This document shows positions 7,573-16,273 of a stretch of DNA of 26,829 bases, one piece after another; position 1 is the first letter of the stretch; each line of letters opens with the position of its first letter. Made by a program: the position numbers and the translations under genes. The notes under the pieces are model-generated. The model was not told the DNA's origin. It saw nothing but the letters and a program-made list of their open reading frames with translations, and searched no databases. The stretch is from DATBLQ01 sp036555325. Lineage in GTDB: Bacteria; Pseudomonadota; Alphaproteobacteria; Rhizobiales; Aestuariivirgaceae. The DNA lies in NCBI GenBank assembly GCA_036555325.1, contig DATBLQ010000048.1, forward strand, positions 1 to 26,829, read 5' to 3'.

Positions 7573-7578
7573 AATATA
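7573..7578 (-). promoter_or_regulatory. Candidate -10 box for the tmRNA gene
   Basis: On the minus strand TATATT, preceded by CT as in the alphaproteobacterial CTATAT-type box, ends seven bases before the 5' hairpin of the acceptor piece. A weak CTTTCA lies 17 bases upstream as a possible -35. The position fits a start at about 7566, but the -35 is poor, so this is only a candidate. Confidence 0.35.
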
Positions 7579-7640
7579 AGTGTCCCGTTGGGAAATGAAA
7601 GCACAGAGCAGGCATAACCTTAGTCCATCGTAAAATATCA

Positions 7641-7646
7641 TATAAT
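7641..7646 (+). promoter_or_regulatory. Candidate -10 box for thyA
   Basis: A consensus TATAAT stands in an AT-rich patch of the 7567-7747 gap between the divergent tmRNA and thyA genes. It would give an untranslated leader of about 95 bases. No good -35 hexamer is found at 16-18 bases upstream, so the call is tentative. I see nothing else in this gap. Confidence 0.3.
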
Positions 7647-7747
7647 CAAATGGTTAGACCCCCTAATCGAAGTTATTTTGCCGCGGTCATCGTCCCAAGG
7701 AATCACCTAACTCCCGCCGCGTAAAAGAATCGTCTATCTATCTACCG

Positions 7748-8542
7748 ATGCGACAGTATCTCGACTTGATGCAAAAGGTCCTTGAGCAGGGCACTTCTAA
7801 ATCCGATCGAACCGGAACGGGTACACGATCTATCTTCGGCCACCAGATGCGGTTCGATTTGTCAGCCGGGTTTCCCCTGGTGACAACCAAACGTCTGCAC
7901 GTTCGATCCATCATTTATGAGCTTCTATGGTTCATTCGTGGCGAGACGAACATCAAGTATCTGCACGACCATGGGGTTCGAATCTGGGATGAGTGGGCGG
8001 ATGCGAATGGAGAGCTGGGTCCGATTTATGGCGCCCAATGGCGATCATGGCGAACGGGAGATGGAACAACAATTGATCAACTGGGCAATGTGATTAGAGC
8101 ATTGCGAACAAAACCCGATTCGCGGCGACTGATTGTAACGGCCTGGAACCCAGCCGACATCGACAGGATGGCTTTGCCGCCGTGTCACTGCCTTTTCCAG
8201 TTTTACGTCGCGAAAGACAGGCTCTCCTGTCAGCTTTACCAGCGGTCCGGCGATGTTTTTCTCGGTGTACCGTTCAACATCGCATCCTATGCCCTCTTAA
8301 CCCACATGGTGGCTCACGTGACCAGTTTGAAACCGGGAGAGTTCATCCACACCCTCGGCGATGCCCATCTTTACGTCAATCATATTGAGCAGGCGAAGGA
8401 GCAGCTTAAGCGAGAGCCGCTGCCTCTTCCACGGCTGATCATCAAGCGCGATGTTGAAGAGATCGGCGACTTTCGCTTCGAGGACTTCGAGATAGCGGGA
8501 TACCAGAGCCACCCGCACATAGCCGCTCCGGTGGCCGTGTGA
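7748..8542 (+). CDS. thyA: Thymidylate synthase
   Basis: Converts dUMP to dTMP using methylenetetrahydrofolate as both carbon donor and reductant, producing dihydrofolate. The protein has 264 residues, the same as E. coli ThyA. The catalytic cysteine is at 146 in MALPPCHCLFQFYV. The folate/dUMP-site motifs RTGTGT, KRLHVRSIIYELLWFIRG, IYGAQWRSW, QRSGDVFLGVPFNIASYA and GDAHLYVNH are intact. No clear ribosome site precedes the ATG. The downstream folA product recycles the dihydrofolate made here, and the pair is a classical functional neighbourhood. Confidence 0.98.
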   Translation: MRQYLDLMQKVLEQGTSKSDRTGTGTRSIFGHQMRFDLSAGFPLVTTKRLHVRSIIYELLWFIRGETNIKYLHDHGVRIWDEWADANGELGPIYGAQWRSWRTGDGTTIDQLGNVIRALRTKPDSRRLIVTAWNPADIDRMALPPCHCLFQFYVAKDRLSCQLYQRSGDVFLGVPFNIASYALLTHMVAHVTSLKPGEFIHTLGDAHLYVNHIEQAKEQLKREPLPLPRLIIKRDVEEIGDFRFEDFEIAGYQSHPHIAAPVAV

Positions 8543-8627
8543 ATCACTGCTTCTTTTTCGGGCTGCGCTGGAATGCGCTTGAAGCGTTGTTTTCCTGGTT
8601 GCGCGCGTCTCCAGGAGAAAACTTCGC

Positions 8628-9146
8628 ATGAAACCCCGCGTGGCGTTTGTCGTAGCCGTTTCAAAAAATGGCGTCATTGGCCTCGACGGGACATTACCCT
8701 GGCGGCTTTCTTCAGATCTGCGCCTATTCAAGACACTCACCATGGGAAAACCCCTGATCATGGGACGCAAGACCTGGGAGAGTCTGCCAAAACGTCCGCT
8801 GCCCGGTCGCGACAATATCGTCATCACACGACAGCGCGGCTATGTTGCGCCTGGCGCGACTCTCGTAACGAGCCCGCAAGTGGCCTTGTCGAAAGCTGAA
8901 ATGTTTGCCAGACGCTCGCACAGCGATGAAATTGCCGTGATTGGGGGTGGTGAGATTTTTACTCTTCTCCTGCCATCTGCCGACCGAATTTATCTGACCG
9001 AGGTCGACCTGGAAGTTAAAGGGGATACGAATTTCCCTGAATTGGACCCAAAGGAATGGAAGGAAATCGGTCGGGAGAAATTTCCGCGCGGCGAAAATGA
9101 CGACGCAAGCTTCGTGGTCCGGACACTTGACCGCCGGTTCAAATGA
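8628..9146 (+). CDS. folA: Dihydrofolate reductase
   Basis: NADPH-dependent reduction of dihydrofolate to tetrahydrofolate, the trimethoprim target. The 172-residue protein has the standard order of motifs: VAFVVAVSKNGVIGLDGTLPWRLSSDLRLFKTLT (active-site loop with catalytic Asp in SSDL), GKPLIMGRKTWESLP, LPGRDNIVITR, then IAVIGGGEIFTLLLPSADRIYLTEV in the C-terminal cofactor region. An AGGAGA ribosome site lies about ten bases before the ATG. thyA ends 85 bases upstream, and the oxidase gene downstream overlaps this stop codon by ATGA. Confidence 0.97.
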   Translation: MKPRVAFVVAVSKNGVIGLDGTLPWRLSSDLRLFKTLTMGKPLIMGRKTWESLPKRPLPGRDNIVITRQRGYVAPGATLVTSPQVALSKAEMFARRSHSDEIAVIGGGEIFTLLLPSADRIYLTEVDLEVKGDTNFPELDPKEWKEIGREKFPRGENDDASFVVRTLDRRFK

Positions 9147-10456
9147 GCCTTCATCCATTCACCACAGACCCTGACGTCGTTGTGGTGGGAGCAGGCGCTG
9201 CCGGAATCGGAGCGAGCTTGGCGCTCACCCGAATGAATGTGCCACACGTCATTCTCGAGGCGAAGGACCGTATCGGCGGTCGCGCCTATAGCGAAAGTCA
9301 CTCTCTCGGTTATCTATGGGATCACGGCTGCCACTGGTTTCATTCCGCCGACAAGAATCCGCTGCGAAAGATCGCCGAGCGACTTGGGCATGGATTTGTC
9401 CAGGAAATGTCACCTGGCCGCTACCAATCTTTCATCGATGGGAAGCGCGGGCCTGACACCTTGCGCGACTCTATCTGGGAGAAGCTTGAAGCGATTCGCG
9501 AATTGGGTTTCGCAGGCGATGATGTGCCGGCACATCTCGCACTCGACCCCAACGATCCCTTGTACGGACTGGTTCGACATTGGGCCACGCTAATGTATTC
9601 GGTTGAACCGGAACAGCTTTCAACCCGCGATGCCAGCAACTATGAGATTACCGGAATCGATCTGCCGGTCCGCGACGGTTATGGTGCTCTCCTCGTTCGC
9701 TTGGCGGCAGGATTGCCTATCGCACTCAATAGCAGCGTACATGCCATCGTCGTCGGTCCGAAGCTTGCTCGCGTCGAAACTGATGATGGAACGCTCTCGA
9801 CCAAGGCGGTCATCCTCACCGTGCCGCTGCGTTGCTTCGAACGCGAGATGATTCGAATTTCGCCGCGCCTTCACGGTGAACTGAGCAAGGCTTTGCAAAC
9901 AATTCGGATGGGCTGGTATGAAAAGATCGCACTCAGCTTTGACCGCCGGGTTTTCGACCCCGGCGTATCTGCATTGGACACCTTCACACCCGACCCGCGC
10001 GCGCACCCCTGCACCTGGCAGCTTCACCCGTATGGTTCGTTGATCGCCATTGCCCATATAGCCGGCGATTTCGCCCGGGAAATGGCGATCAAGGGTGAAC
10101 AGGAAATGGTCCAATGGTCGCTCGAGGGGCTGACGCAGGTGTTTGGGTCTGAAATTCGCAAGCGGGTTCTCAATGGAGTGACCACGCATTGGGGCACAGA
10201 TCCTCATATCGGTGGTGCTTATTCCGCCGCGAAACCGGGACACGCTGATGATCGCAGACACTTCCTAACGCCGGCGCACGAGCGTATTTTCATCGCCGGC
10301 GAGCATGCGAGCTTAACCGCTATGACGACAGCCCATGGAGCATTTCTTTCGGGTATGTTTCAGGCGCACAAAGCCGCCGAACGGGTAGGGTACGAAACAT
10401 GCCACCCTGATCCGCTATGGGTCCCGGCCGCTCATTCCAAGGCCGACCAGACGTAG
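9143..10456 (+). CDS. FAD-dependent flavin amine oxidase (NAD(P)-binding/monoamine oxidase family)
   Basis: A 437-residue flavoenzyme. The N-terminal Rossmann motif DVVVVGAGAAGIGASLAL is followed by ILEAKDRIGGRAYS, the GG-motif that holds the FAD. The C-terminal FAD signature RIFIAGEHASLTAMTTAHGA is also present. GCHWFH and the long middle domain make up the substrate side, which does not reveal the substrate; amines, polyamines or another hydride donor are all possible. No signal peptide is evident, so it probably acts in the cytosol. Its ATG overlaps the folA stop (ATGA), so translation is coupled to folA, but I know of no metabolic reason for the pairing. Confidence 0.88.
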   Translation: MSLHPFTTDPDVVVVGAGAAGIGASLALTRMNVPHVILEAKDRIGGRAYSESHSLGYLWDHGCHWFHSADKNPLRKIAERLGHGFVQEMSPGRYQSFIDGKRGPDTLRDSIWEKLEAIRELGFAGDDVPAHLALDPNDPLYGLVRHWATLMYSVEPEQLSTRDASNYEITGIDLPVRDGYGALLVRLAAGLPIALNSSVHAIVVGPKLARVETDDGTLSTKAVILTVPLRCFEREMIRISPRLHGELSKALQTIRMGWYEKIALSFDRRVFDPGVSALDTFTPDPRAHPCTWQLHPYGSLIAIAHIAGDFAREMAIKGEQEMVQWSLEGLTQVFGSEIRKRVLNGVTTHWGTDPHIGGAYSAAKPGHADDRRHFLTPAHERIFIAGEHASLTAMTTAHGAFLSGMFQAHKAAERVGYETCHPDPLWVPAAHSKADQT

Positions 10457-10542
10457 AGGTGGGACCCCTGTTTAAGTAGACTATCGGCGGCCGTTCACTT
10501 ATATCAGCGCATGCATTCGGAGAGACGCAAGGACAAAAGCTG

Positions 10543-11646
10543 ATGCCGTGGCAAAATCAGGGGGGTGGAAACTGGCCGGGCGGCGGTAGCCGCGGGCCCT
10601 GGGGTCAGGGCCCCAATGGCTCGGGAGGCCGCGGCGGTCCAAGACCTCCACCTGACCTGGAAGATCTCATTCAACGGGTCCAGGATCAGTTCAAATCCGC
10701 ACTTCCCGGTAGCGGCGGCGGACGCTTCTCATGGCTTCTGCCGGTTCTGTTCGTTGCTGCCATCTGGATTTACAACTCGATTTACGTGGTTAAACCTGAG
10801 CAGCAGGGAATAGTTCTGAATCTCGGCGAGTATTCCCGTACCACCGGCCCCGGAATGCATGCCATTCTTTGGCCGGTCGAAACGGTCGAGACAGTCGGGG
10901 TGGCGACCGAGAATTTGCTGCAATTCGGCGATACGGCGCAAGAGAGCCTCATGTTGTCTGGCGATCAGAATATCGTCGACATAAAATTCACGGTATTGTG
11001 GAAGATAAAAACCCCCGAGGCATACCTATTCAACATCAGTGCCCCTGAGCAGCTGGTGCGAGTTGTTGCCGAAAGCGCAATGCGCGAGGTGGTCGGCCGT
11101 ACAACAGCCGAGGAAATTCGCACTCGCGGCCGCCAGTCTGCCCAACAGCAGGTGCAGGGACTCATTCAGGGAACATTGGACAGCTATGAGTCCGGAATTC
11201 TGATTACCGGCGTGCAGCTCGAGAAGGCAGATCCTCCTCCACAAGTCGTCGATGCGTTTGAAGAGGTGCAAAGAGCCGAGCAGAACCAAAACAAGCTGAT
11301 ACGCGAAGCAGAGCAATACCGTAATCAACGGCTGGGAGCGGCCAGAGGCGAAGCGTCCAAGATCGTGGAGGACGCCAAGGGTTACAAGGCGCGTGTCGTG
11401 GCCGAAGCGCAAGGCGAATCTCAGCGTTTTCTGAGCGTGTATGAGGAATATTCGAGGGCCAAGGACGTGACGCGCGAGCGAATGTTCCTTGAGACTGTGG
11501 AAGACGTACTGTCGCAATCGAACAAGGTGATTATCGACAACAACAAGAACGGAACAGGTGTCGTTCCCTATCTCCCCCTGCCCGAAGTGCAGCAGCGGCG
11601 CAGTCAGACCGGCGGCCAGCCCGCTTCAGGAGCAAGCCAGCAATGA
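10543..11646 (+). CDS. hflK: Membrane protease regulator HflK (SPFH/prohibitin family)
   Basis: Forms with HflC the large inner-membrane cage around FtsH that restricts its access to membrane substrates. The 367-residue protein has the typical Gly/Pro-rich cytoplasmic N-terminus (PWQNQGGGNWPGGGSRGPWG), one membrane helix at about residues 62-82 (SWLLPVLFVAAIWIYNSIYVV) and the SPFH domain from VKPEQQGIVLNLGEY onward. A long Ala/Glu/Arg coiled coil (EVQRAEQNQNKLIREAEQYR) follows. An AAGGA ribosome site lies nine bases before the ATG. The stop codon overlaps the hflC start in ATGA. Confidence 0.97.
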   Translation: MPWQNQGGGNWPGGGSRGPWGQGPNGSGGRGGPRPPPDLEDLIQRVQDQFKSALPGSGGGRFSWLLPVLFVAAIWIYNSIYVVKPEQQGIVLNLGEYSRTTGPGMHAILWPVETVETVGVATENLLQFGDTAQESLMLSGDQNIVDIKFTVLWKIKTPEAYLFNISAPEQLVRVVAESAMREVVGRTTAEEIRTRGRQSAQQQVQGLIQGTLDSYESGILITGVQLEKADPPPQVVDAFEEVQRAEQNQNKLIREAEQYRNQRLGAARGEASKIVEDAKGYKARVVAEAQGESQRFLSVYEEYSRAKDVTRERMFLETVEDVLSQSNKVIIDNNKNGTGVVPYLPLPEVQQRRSQTGGQPASGASQQ

Positions 11647-12542
11647 CGAGCGTCAAGTCAGTCGTTATTATCATCCTCGGCGTAGTTCTGTTTCTGATTT
11701 ATTCGTCCGTCTTTATCGTGGATGAGCGGGAAAAGGCCATCGTTGTCCAGCTCGGCAAGATCAAGCGGACGATCACCACGCCAGGCCTTTATTTCAAGGC
11801 GCCCTTCATTGAGGAGCGGATCAAGATCGAAGACCGAATGGTATTCTTTGAGAGTCCGGACAAGACTGTTCAGGTTGTCGACGGCCGGCGCTATCAAGTA
11901 GACGCTATCACCATGTTGCGGATCGTTGATCCGCAAAAGTTCCGCGAGACCGTGGACGCGTCCTTGGCTCGGGCGCGCGACCGAATCGAGACCCGCCTTG
12001 ACGCTGCGCTTCGCCAGACCTACGGGCGGCGAACCTTCGATGCTGCCTTGAGCCAGGATCGTGCGGTGATGATGCGCGAAATCCGCGATCAGGTGAAGGG
12101 CGAGGCAGTGCCGCTCGGCATCGACGTGCTGGATGTCCGAATTAGGCGGACGGATCTCATGCCGGAAGTTTTGCAGGACACCTATGACCGGATGTCAGCC
12201 GAACGCCTTGCTGAAGCGGCGGAACTTCGTGCCATAGGCGAATCCCAGAGTATCAAGGTACGCGCGGAGGCCGATCGCGAAGCGGTCGAGCTGGTATCCA
12301 AAGCCAGACGGGAATCGGAAATCATTCGCGGTCAGGGCGATGCGGAACGCAACAAGGTATTTGCCGAAGCCTTTTCCAAGGACCCGGAATTCTTTTCTTT
12401 TTACCGCTCCCTGCAGGCCTATGCGAAAAGCCTTGGCGGGGCCGCCACCACCTTGGTGCTGGATCCCACCTGGGAGTTTTTCAAATATTTCGAGCAGGGG
12501 GCAAAAATAGCTCCTGCGCCGGCAATACCTCCGGCTCAATGA
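11643..12542 (+). CDS. hflC: Membrane protease regulator HflC
   Basis: Partner of HflK in the FtsH-regulating complex. The 299-residue protein has an N-terminal membrane anchor (residues 5-25, KSVVIIILGVVLFLIYSSVF). The SPFH domain begins VDEREKAIVVQLGKIKRTI and includes TPGLYFKAPFIEERIKIEDR. The later motifs GIDVLDVRIRRTDLMPEVLQ and RAEADREAVELVSKARRESE are characteristic of HflC. The C-terminus (SFYRSLQAYAKSLGG, LDPTWEFFKYF) also fits. It overlaps hflK upstream and the DUF2065 gene downstream, each by ATGA. Confidence 0.97.
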   Translation: MTSVKSVVIIILGVVLFLIYSSVFIVDEREKAIVVQLGKIKRTITTPGLYFKAPFIEERIKIEDRMVFFESPDKTVQVVDGRRYQVDAITMLRIVDPQKFRETVDASLARARDRIETRLDAALRQTYGRRTFDAALSQDRAVMMREIRDQVKGEAVPLGIDVLDVRIRRTDLMPEVLQDTYDRMSAERLAEAAELRAIGESQSIKVRAEADREAVELVSKARRESEIIRGQGDAERNKVFAEAFSKDPEFFSFYRSLQAYAKSLGGAATTLVLDPTWEFFKYFEQGAKIAPAPAIPPAQ

Positions 12543-12739
12543 GCCAGATTTTGACAGCGGCTGGCCTGGTATTGGTCATCGAAGGGCTTTTGTATGCATT
12601 GGTTCCCCGGGGCGCCAAGCGTATGATGAGCTTGGTTTTGTCCATGAACGAGGAGCAGTTGCGCATCGGTGGAATGATAGCGATTGCGGTCGGCGTGGCG
12701 ATTGTTTGGCTGGGCAGGACGGCCCTTGGGCCATCATGA
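12539..12739 (+). CDS. DUF2065 family small inner-membrane protein
   Basis: A 66-residue protein with two hydrophobic helices (ILTAAGLVLVIEGLLYALVP and IGGMIAIAVGVAIVWLG) separated by a short charged loop (RGAKRM and MNEEQLR). This is the layout of the DUF2065/YjeT family, which usually sits directly after hflC. The ATG overlaps the hflC stop (ATGA), and the degP-like gene follows. Its role is unknown; a part in the HflKC-FtsH complex or in its assembly is only guilt by association. Confidence 0.87.
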   Translation: MSQILTAAGLVLVIEGLLYALVPRGAKRMMSLVLSMNEEQLRIGGMIAIAVGVAIVWLGRTALGPS

Positions 12740-12842
12740 AAAAGTGAGGCGAGAGATGTTTGCCTGGACTTGCGGGATCATTAAATTAGGGCGAATCGGT
12801 AAACGAGGGCGAATCGGGCGGCCTGCTATGGAGTTCATTCCT

Positions 12843-14330
12843 ATGAAGAGAATTCGCGCAACAGGGAGCGCAGTCGCTGGCTATGTCTTTTGGCTGTTTG
12901 CCTTGCTGGCCATGTTGCCATCGACATCTGAAGCTTTTGCCGCGGGGCCTGAATCGGTTGCCAATGCTGCGGAGCGACTTCTTCCGGCGGTCGTAAACAT
13001 CTCAACCACTCAAAAAATTGAAGGGGGTGTTGGCCAGGTTCCCATTCCGAACCTCCCTGAAAATTCTCCGTTCAAAGAGTTCTTCGATGATTTCTTCGAG
13101 AAGCAGCAGCGCGAGGGCGAACAGCCGCAGCGCAAAGTCAGTTCGCTCGGCTCAGGCTTCGTGGTCGATCCGGCGGGAGTTATTGTCACGAACAATCATG
13201 TGATTGAAGGAGCGGAGGAGATCGAGGTCAAATTTCCCGACGGAACATCGCTCAAAGCAAAACTACTGGGCAAGGACGGCAAGACCGATCTCGCCGTTCT
13301 GAAGGTGGATTCCAGCAAGCCCTTGCCGTTTGTCAGCTTTGGCGATTCCGATGCCCTGCGCGTGGGAGATTGGGTGATGGCCATCGGCAATCCCTTCGGC
13401 CTCGGCGGCTCCTTGACCCTGGGCATCGTCTCCGCCCGCAATCGCGATATCAATGCCGGTCCGTATGACGATTTCATACAAACCGATGCGGCCATCAACC
13501 GAGGCAATTCGGGTGGCCCGCTGTTCAACATGGACGGAGAAGTCATCGGTATCAACACCGCGATCATCTCTCCGAGCGGTGGATCTATCGGCATCGGATT
13601 TTCGGTGCCGGCAAATACTGCCAAGCTGGTGATCGGCCAGTTGCGCGACTTTGGAGAAACCCGTCGCGGATGGCTCGGCGTCAAGATTCAAACCATCACG
13701 CCGGAAATTGCCGAAAGCCTCAATCTTGGCTCGCCGGATGGCGCGCTTGTCTCCGACGTGGTGCCGACGGGACCTGCCGAGAAAGCCGGAATCAAAGCGG
13801 GCGACGTCATACTTTCGTTCGACGGCAAAGCCATCAGGGAAATGCGCGATCTCCCTCGACTGGTCGCCGACACGCCGGTAGAAAAATCGGTGGACGTCGT
13901 TGTCATGCGATCAGGGGCCAAGCAGACCGTCAAGGTTGTTCTTGGTAGGCTCGAGGAAGGCGAGAAACTGACCGAAGTGGCGGCGTCCTCGCCCGAGAGC
14001 GGCACCAGCCAGCCGGAGAGCGTGGAAGTGCTCGGCATGAAGATAGCCACACTCAATGATGAGCTGCGAAAGAAGTTCAGTATTGAGCCGCAGGTCCAGG
14101 GAGTTGTGGTTCTGTCGGTCGCAGAAGACAGCTCAGCCTACGAAAAGCGTATCGAACCAGGGGACGTCATCACGGAAGCCGATCAGCGGCCCGCTCTTTC
14201 GGCCAAGGACATTAGCCAGCGTGTCAAGGAGGTCGAGGAGCGCGGCAAAGACTCAATTCTCCTGCTTGTCTCCAAATCGGCACAGCAAGGTGAGCCCAGG
14301 TTCATCGGGCTGAAGCTGAAAAAAGGATAG
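12843..14330 (+). CDS. degP: Periplasmic Do/DegP-family serine protease
   Basis: HtrA-type protease/chaperone. From the chosen ATG it has 495 residues with a signal peptide (hydrophobic VAGYVFWLFALLAMLPSTS, cleavage near AFA-AG). The catalytic triad is His119 (TNNHV), Asp149 (KTDLAVL) and Ser223 (GNSGGPL). PDZ1 lies at about 275-360 (RRGWLGVKIQTI, GDVILSFDGK) and PDZ2 at about 395-490 (EVLGMKIATL, GDVITEADQRP). The start is uncertain. GGAG nine bases before 12843 and the clean signal peptide favour it. In-frame ATGs also occur at 12828 and at 12756; the latter has GAGG six bases upstream but would put a 29-residue basic extension before the signal. It follows the hflKC-DUF2065 genes closely. 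DegQ is an equally possible name. Confidence 0.94.
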   Translation: MKRIRATGSAVAGYVFWLFALLAMLPSTSEAFAAGPESVANAAERLLPAVVNISTTQKIEGGVGQVPIPNLPENSPFKEFFDDFFEKQQREGEQPQRKVSSLGSGFVVDPAGVIVTNNHVIEGAEEIEVKFPDGTSLKAKLLGKDGKTDLAVLKVDSSKPLPFVSFGDSDALRVGDWVMAIGNPFGLGGSLTLGIVSARNRDINAGPYDDFIQTDAAINRGNSGGPLFNMDGEVIGINTAIISPSGGSIGIGFSVPANTAKLVIGQLRDFGETRRGWLGVKIQTITPEIAESLNLGSPDGALVSDVVPTGPAEKAGIKAGDVILSFDGKAIREMRDLPRLVADTPVEKSVDVVVMRSGAKQTVKVVLGRLEEGEKLTEVAASSPESGTSQPESVEVLGMKIATLNDELRKKFSIEPQVQGVVVLSVAEDSSAYEKRIEPGDVITEADQRPALSAKDISQRVKEVEERGKDSILLLVSKSAQQGEPRFIGLKLKKG

Positions 14331-14403
14331 GTCGGTTTCGGGCCCACTCCGCGCACGAGAAATGCTGGTACGTCGATAGCGAGCGGTCTCTGAGAGATTG
14401 GAG

Positions 14404-15282
14404 TCACTCCACGAACTCGCTTCGAGTGTACCCCTGGATGTACAGGAGCGCCGTCAGGTCTCCATAATCGACACGGACTGAAGCCTTTTCACGCACTGCC
14501 GGCTTGGCGTGAAATGCAACCCCGAGGCCCGCCGCCGTCAGCATAGGTACGTCGTTGGCACCGTCGCCAATCGCGAGACTATCGCCAGGCGTCAACCCGA
14601 GTTGTTTCGTCAGCATCTTCAAGGTGGCCAGTTTTGCATCGCGTCCGAGGATCGGTTCGCGGGCGCGTCCGGCAAACCTGCCATCCTCGATGACCAGTTC
14701 ATTTGCTCGATGTTCGTCAAAGCCCAATGCGCCAGCAACTTGACTGGTGAATTGGGTGAACCCGCCCGATACAAGTGCCGTGTACGCGCCATGCGTCTTC
14801 ATCGTTTGTACGAGCGTCCGACCCCCGCGTGCGTAGCGGATTGTGGCAACCAGGCGGTCAAGGATAGTGCCGTCGAGGCCCTTCATGAGAAGCAGCCGCC
14901 TGCGCAGCGAGGTCTCAAATTCAACCTCTCCCTGCATGGCTCGCTCGGTCATGGCAGAAACCTGCTGTCCCACACCGGCGGCGATCGCCATTTCATCGAT
15001 GCATTCTTGAGCGATCATGGTCGAATCCATATCGGCGACGAGCAGTCTTTTGCGCCGCCCTGGCGATGCTAAGACCGCGACATCGATCGGCAGGTTTGAC
15101 AGTTCGGCGCGTATGGGTTTTTCCAGCTCTGGCCCCCCCGCCTTCAAGGAAAGTTCGCAGGCTTCTTGTGCGTTGAGCCACCGAAAAAATTGCGCTCCCG
15201 TCAGTCGCTCGACCTTCGAAATGATAACGCTTTCGAGGGCCGACGTGCCGGGACTTGCAATGAGAACGATAACGGTGTCCAT
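14404..15282 (-). CDS. serB: Phosphoserine phosphatase
   Basis: Last step of serine biosynthesis: hydrolysis of phosphoserine by a HAD-superfamily enzyme. The 292-residue protein has a divergent N-terminal ACT-like region (residues 1-75) and then the HAD core: nucleophile Asp84 and acid Asp86 in LLVADMDSTMI, the Ser motif in ALVSGGFTQF, the Lys in GRDAKLATLK and the magnesium-site Asp residues in AIGDGANDVPML. Cap residues ECIDE and RRRLLLMKGL are conserved. GAGG four bases before the ATG at 15282 supports that start over the GTG three bases earlier. It is convergent with degP and diverges from miaA with only eight bases between the two start codons. Confidence 0.96.
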   Translation of the reverse strand: MDTVIVLIASPGTSALESVIISKVERLTGAQFFRWLNAQEACELSLKAGGPELEKPIRAELSNLPIDVAVLASPGRRKRLLVADMDSTMIAQECIDEMAIAAGVGQQVSAMTERAMQGEVEFETSLRRRLLLMKGLDGTILDRLVATIRYARGGRTLVQTMKTHGAYTALVSGGFTQFTSQVAGALGFDEHRANELVIEDGRFAGRAREPILGRDAKLATLKMLTKQLGLTPGDSLAIGDGANDVPMLTAAGLGVAFHAKPAVREKASVRVDYGDLTALLYIQGYTRSEFVE

Positions 15283-15290
15283 CACGCCTC

Positions 15291-16238
15291 ATGAACGACG
15301 GCACTGGCAGGAATCCGGTAGTGCTTATTGCAGGCCCCACGGCAGGCGGCAAGTCCGCCGTCGCCTACGAGTTGGCACGCACCAATGCAGGAATGATCAT
15401 CAATGCCGACGCATTGCAGGTTTACCGGGAACTGAGAATTCTGACCGCTCGGCCTACGCCAAGCGAGGAGCGTGCGGTCCCTCACCGACTCTATGGAACC
15501 GTATCCGCTTCGCGACCCTATTCAGTTGGGCTGTGGCTCGATGCCGCGCGAACCGCAATCGCGGACGCCTGGTCACTGAACCGAATGCCTATCGTGGTCG
15601 GCGGGACCGGCCTCTACTTTAAGGCTTTGGAGCAGGGGCTCGTGCGGCTACCGCCCATCCCGCCAACGACACGCCAAAAATGGCGCCACAAACTGGAGCG
15701 CCAGGGGCCCGCATCGTTGTACGAGGAATTGATGTCCCTTAATCGAGCCGAGGCGACTCGTCTCAGGCCCAGCGACGGACAGCGCATCGTCCGCGCCCTG
15801 GAAATTCTCGATGCGACCGGCAAGCCGCTTTCTGCCTGGCATGCCGAGAGCAGCGCCCCGGGCTTCCTTGCGACTTGCAGGGTTCTGAAGCTTTTTTTAT
15901 CGCCGCCCCGTGAACACCTTTATAAGAGGATCGATCGGCGCTTTGATGAGATGGTTGAATTGGGCGCGATGGCAGAGGTGCAGGAATTGTTGAGGCAGAG
16001 TCTGGATCCATCCTTGCCGGCGATGAAGGCGATCGGGGTCGGGGAACTTGCAGCGGTCGCGGGCGGCGAGCTTGCCTTGGATGAGGCTTGCCGCATTGCA
16101 AAACGAAATATCCGTCGTTACGCGAAACGGCAGCTAACTTGGGCAAGGAGAAATATGATTTCGTGGAATTGGATATCCGAGCAATTAATGGAACAGACGA
16201 GGGGGTATTTTTTTAATTTTATTCGCAGAGTGGGTTGA
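15291..16238 (+). CDS. miaA: tRNA dimethylallyltransferase
   Basis: Adds an isopentenyl group to A37 of tRNAs reading UNN codons, from DMAPP, in the cytosol. The 315-residue protein begins with the P-loop VLIAGPTAGGKSAVAYELAR (residues 11-30), then IINADALQVYREL, TARPTPSEE, PHRLYG and IVVGGTGLYFKAL. The C-terminal part contains DGQRIVRALEI, the YKRIDRRFDEMVELG stretch and the RRYAKRQLTWAR signature. No convincing ribosome site precedes the ATG, which may mean a leaderless or weakly translated message. The last 40 bases of the gene are unusually AT-rich (TATTTTTTTAATTTTATT). Confidence 0.96.
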   Translation: MNDGTGRNPVVLIAGPTAGGKSAVAYELARTNAGMIINADALQVYRELRILTARPTPSEERAVPHRLYGTVSASRPYSVGLWLDAARTAIADAWSLNRMPIVVGGTGLYFKALEQGLVRLPPIPPTTRQKWRHKLERQGPASLYEELMSLNRAEATRLRPSDGQRIVRALEILDATGKPLSAWHAESSAPGFLATCRVLKLFLSPPREHLYKRIDRRFDEMVELGAMAEVQELLRQSLDPSLPAMKAIGVGELAAVAGGELALDEACRIAKRNIRRYAKRQLTWARRNMISWNWISEQLMEQTRGYFFNFIRRVG

Positions 16239-16273
16239 CCGCGGTGCAACAGACCGCTAGTTTCGCCCGCCCT

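Noticed and set aside
9620..10261. A 213-codon frame antisense to the amine oxidase gene
   Set aside because: No family pattern; the sense strand encodes the FAD-binding protein throughout.
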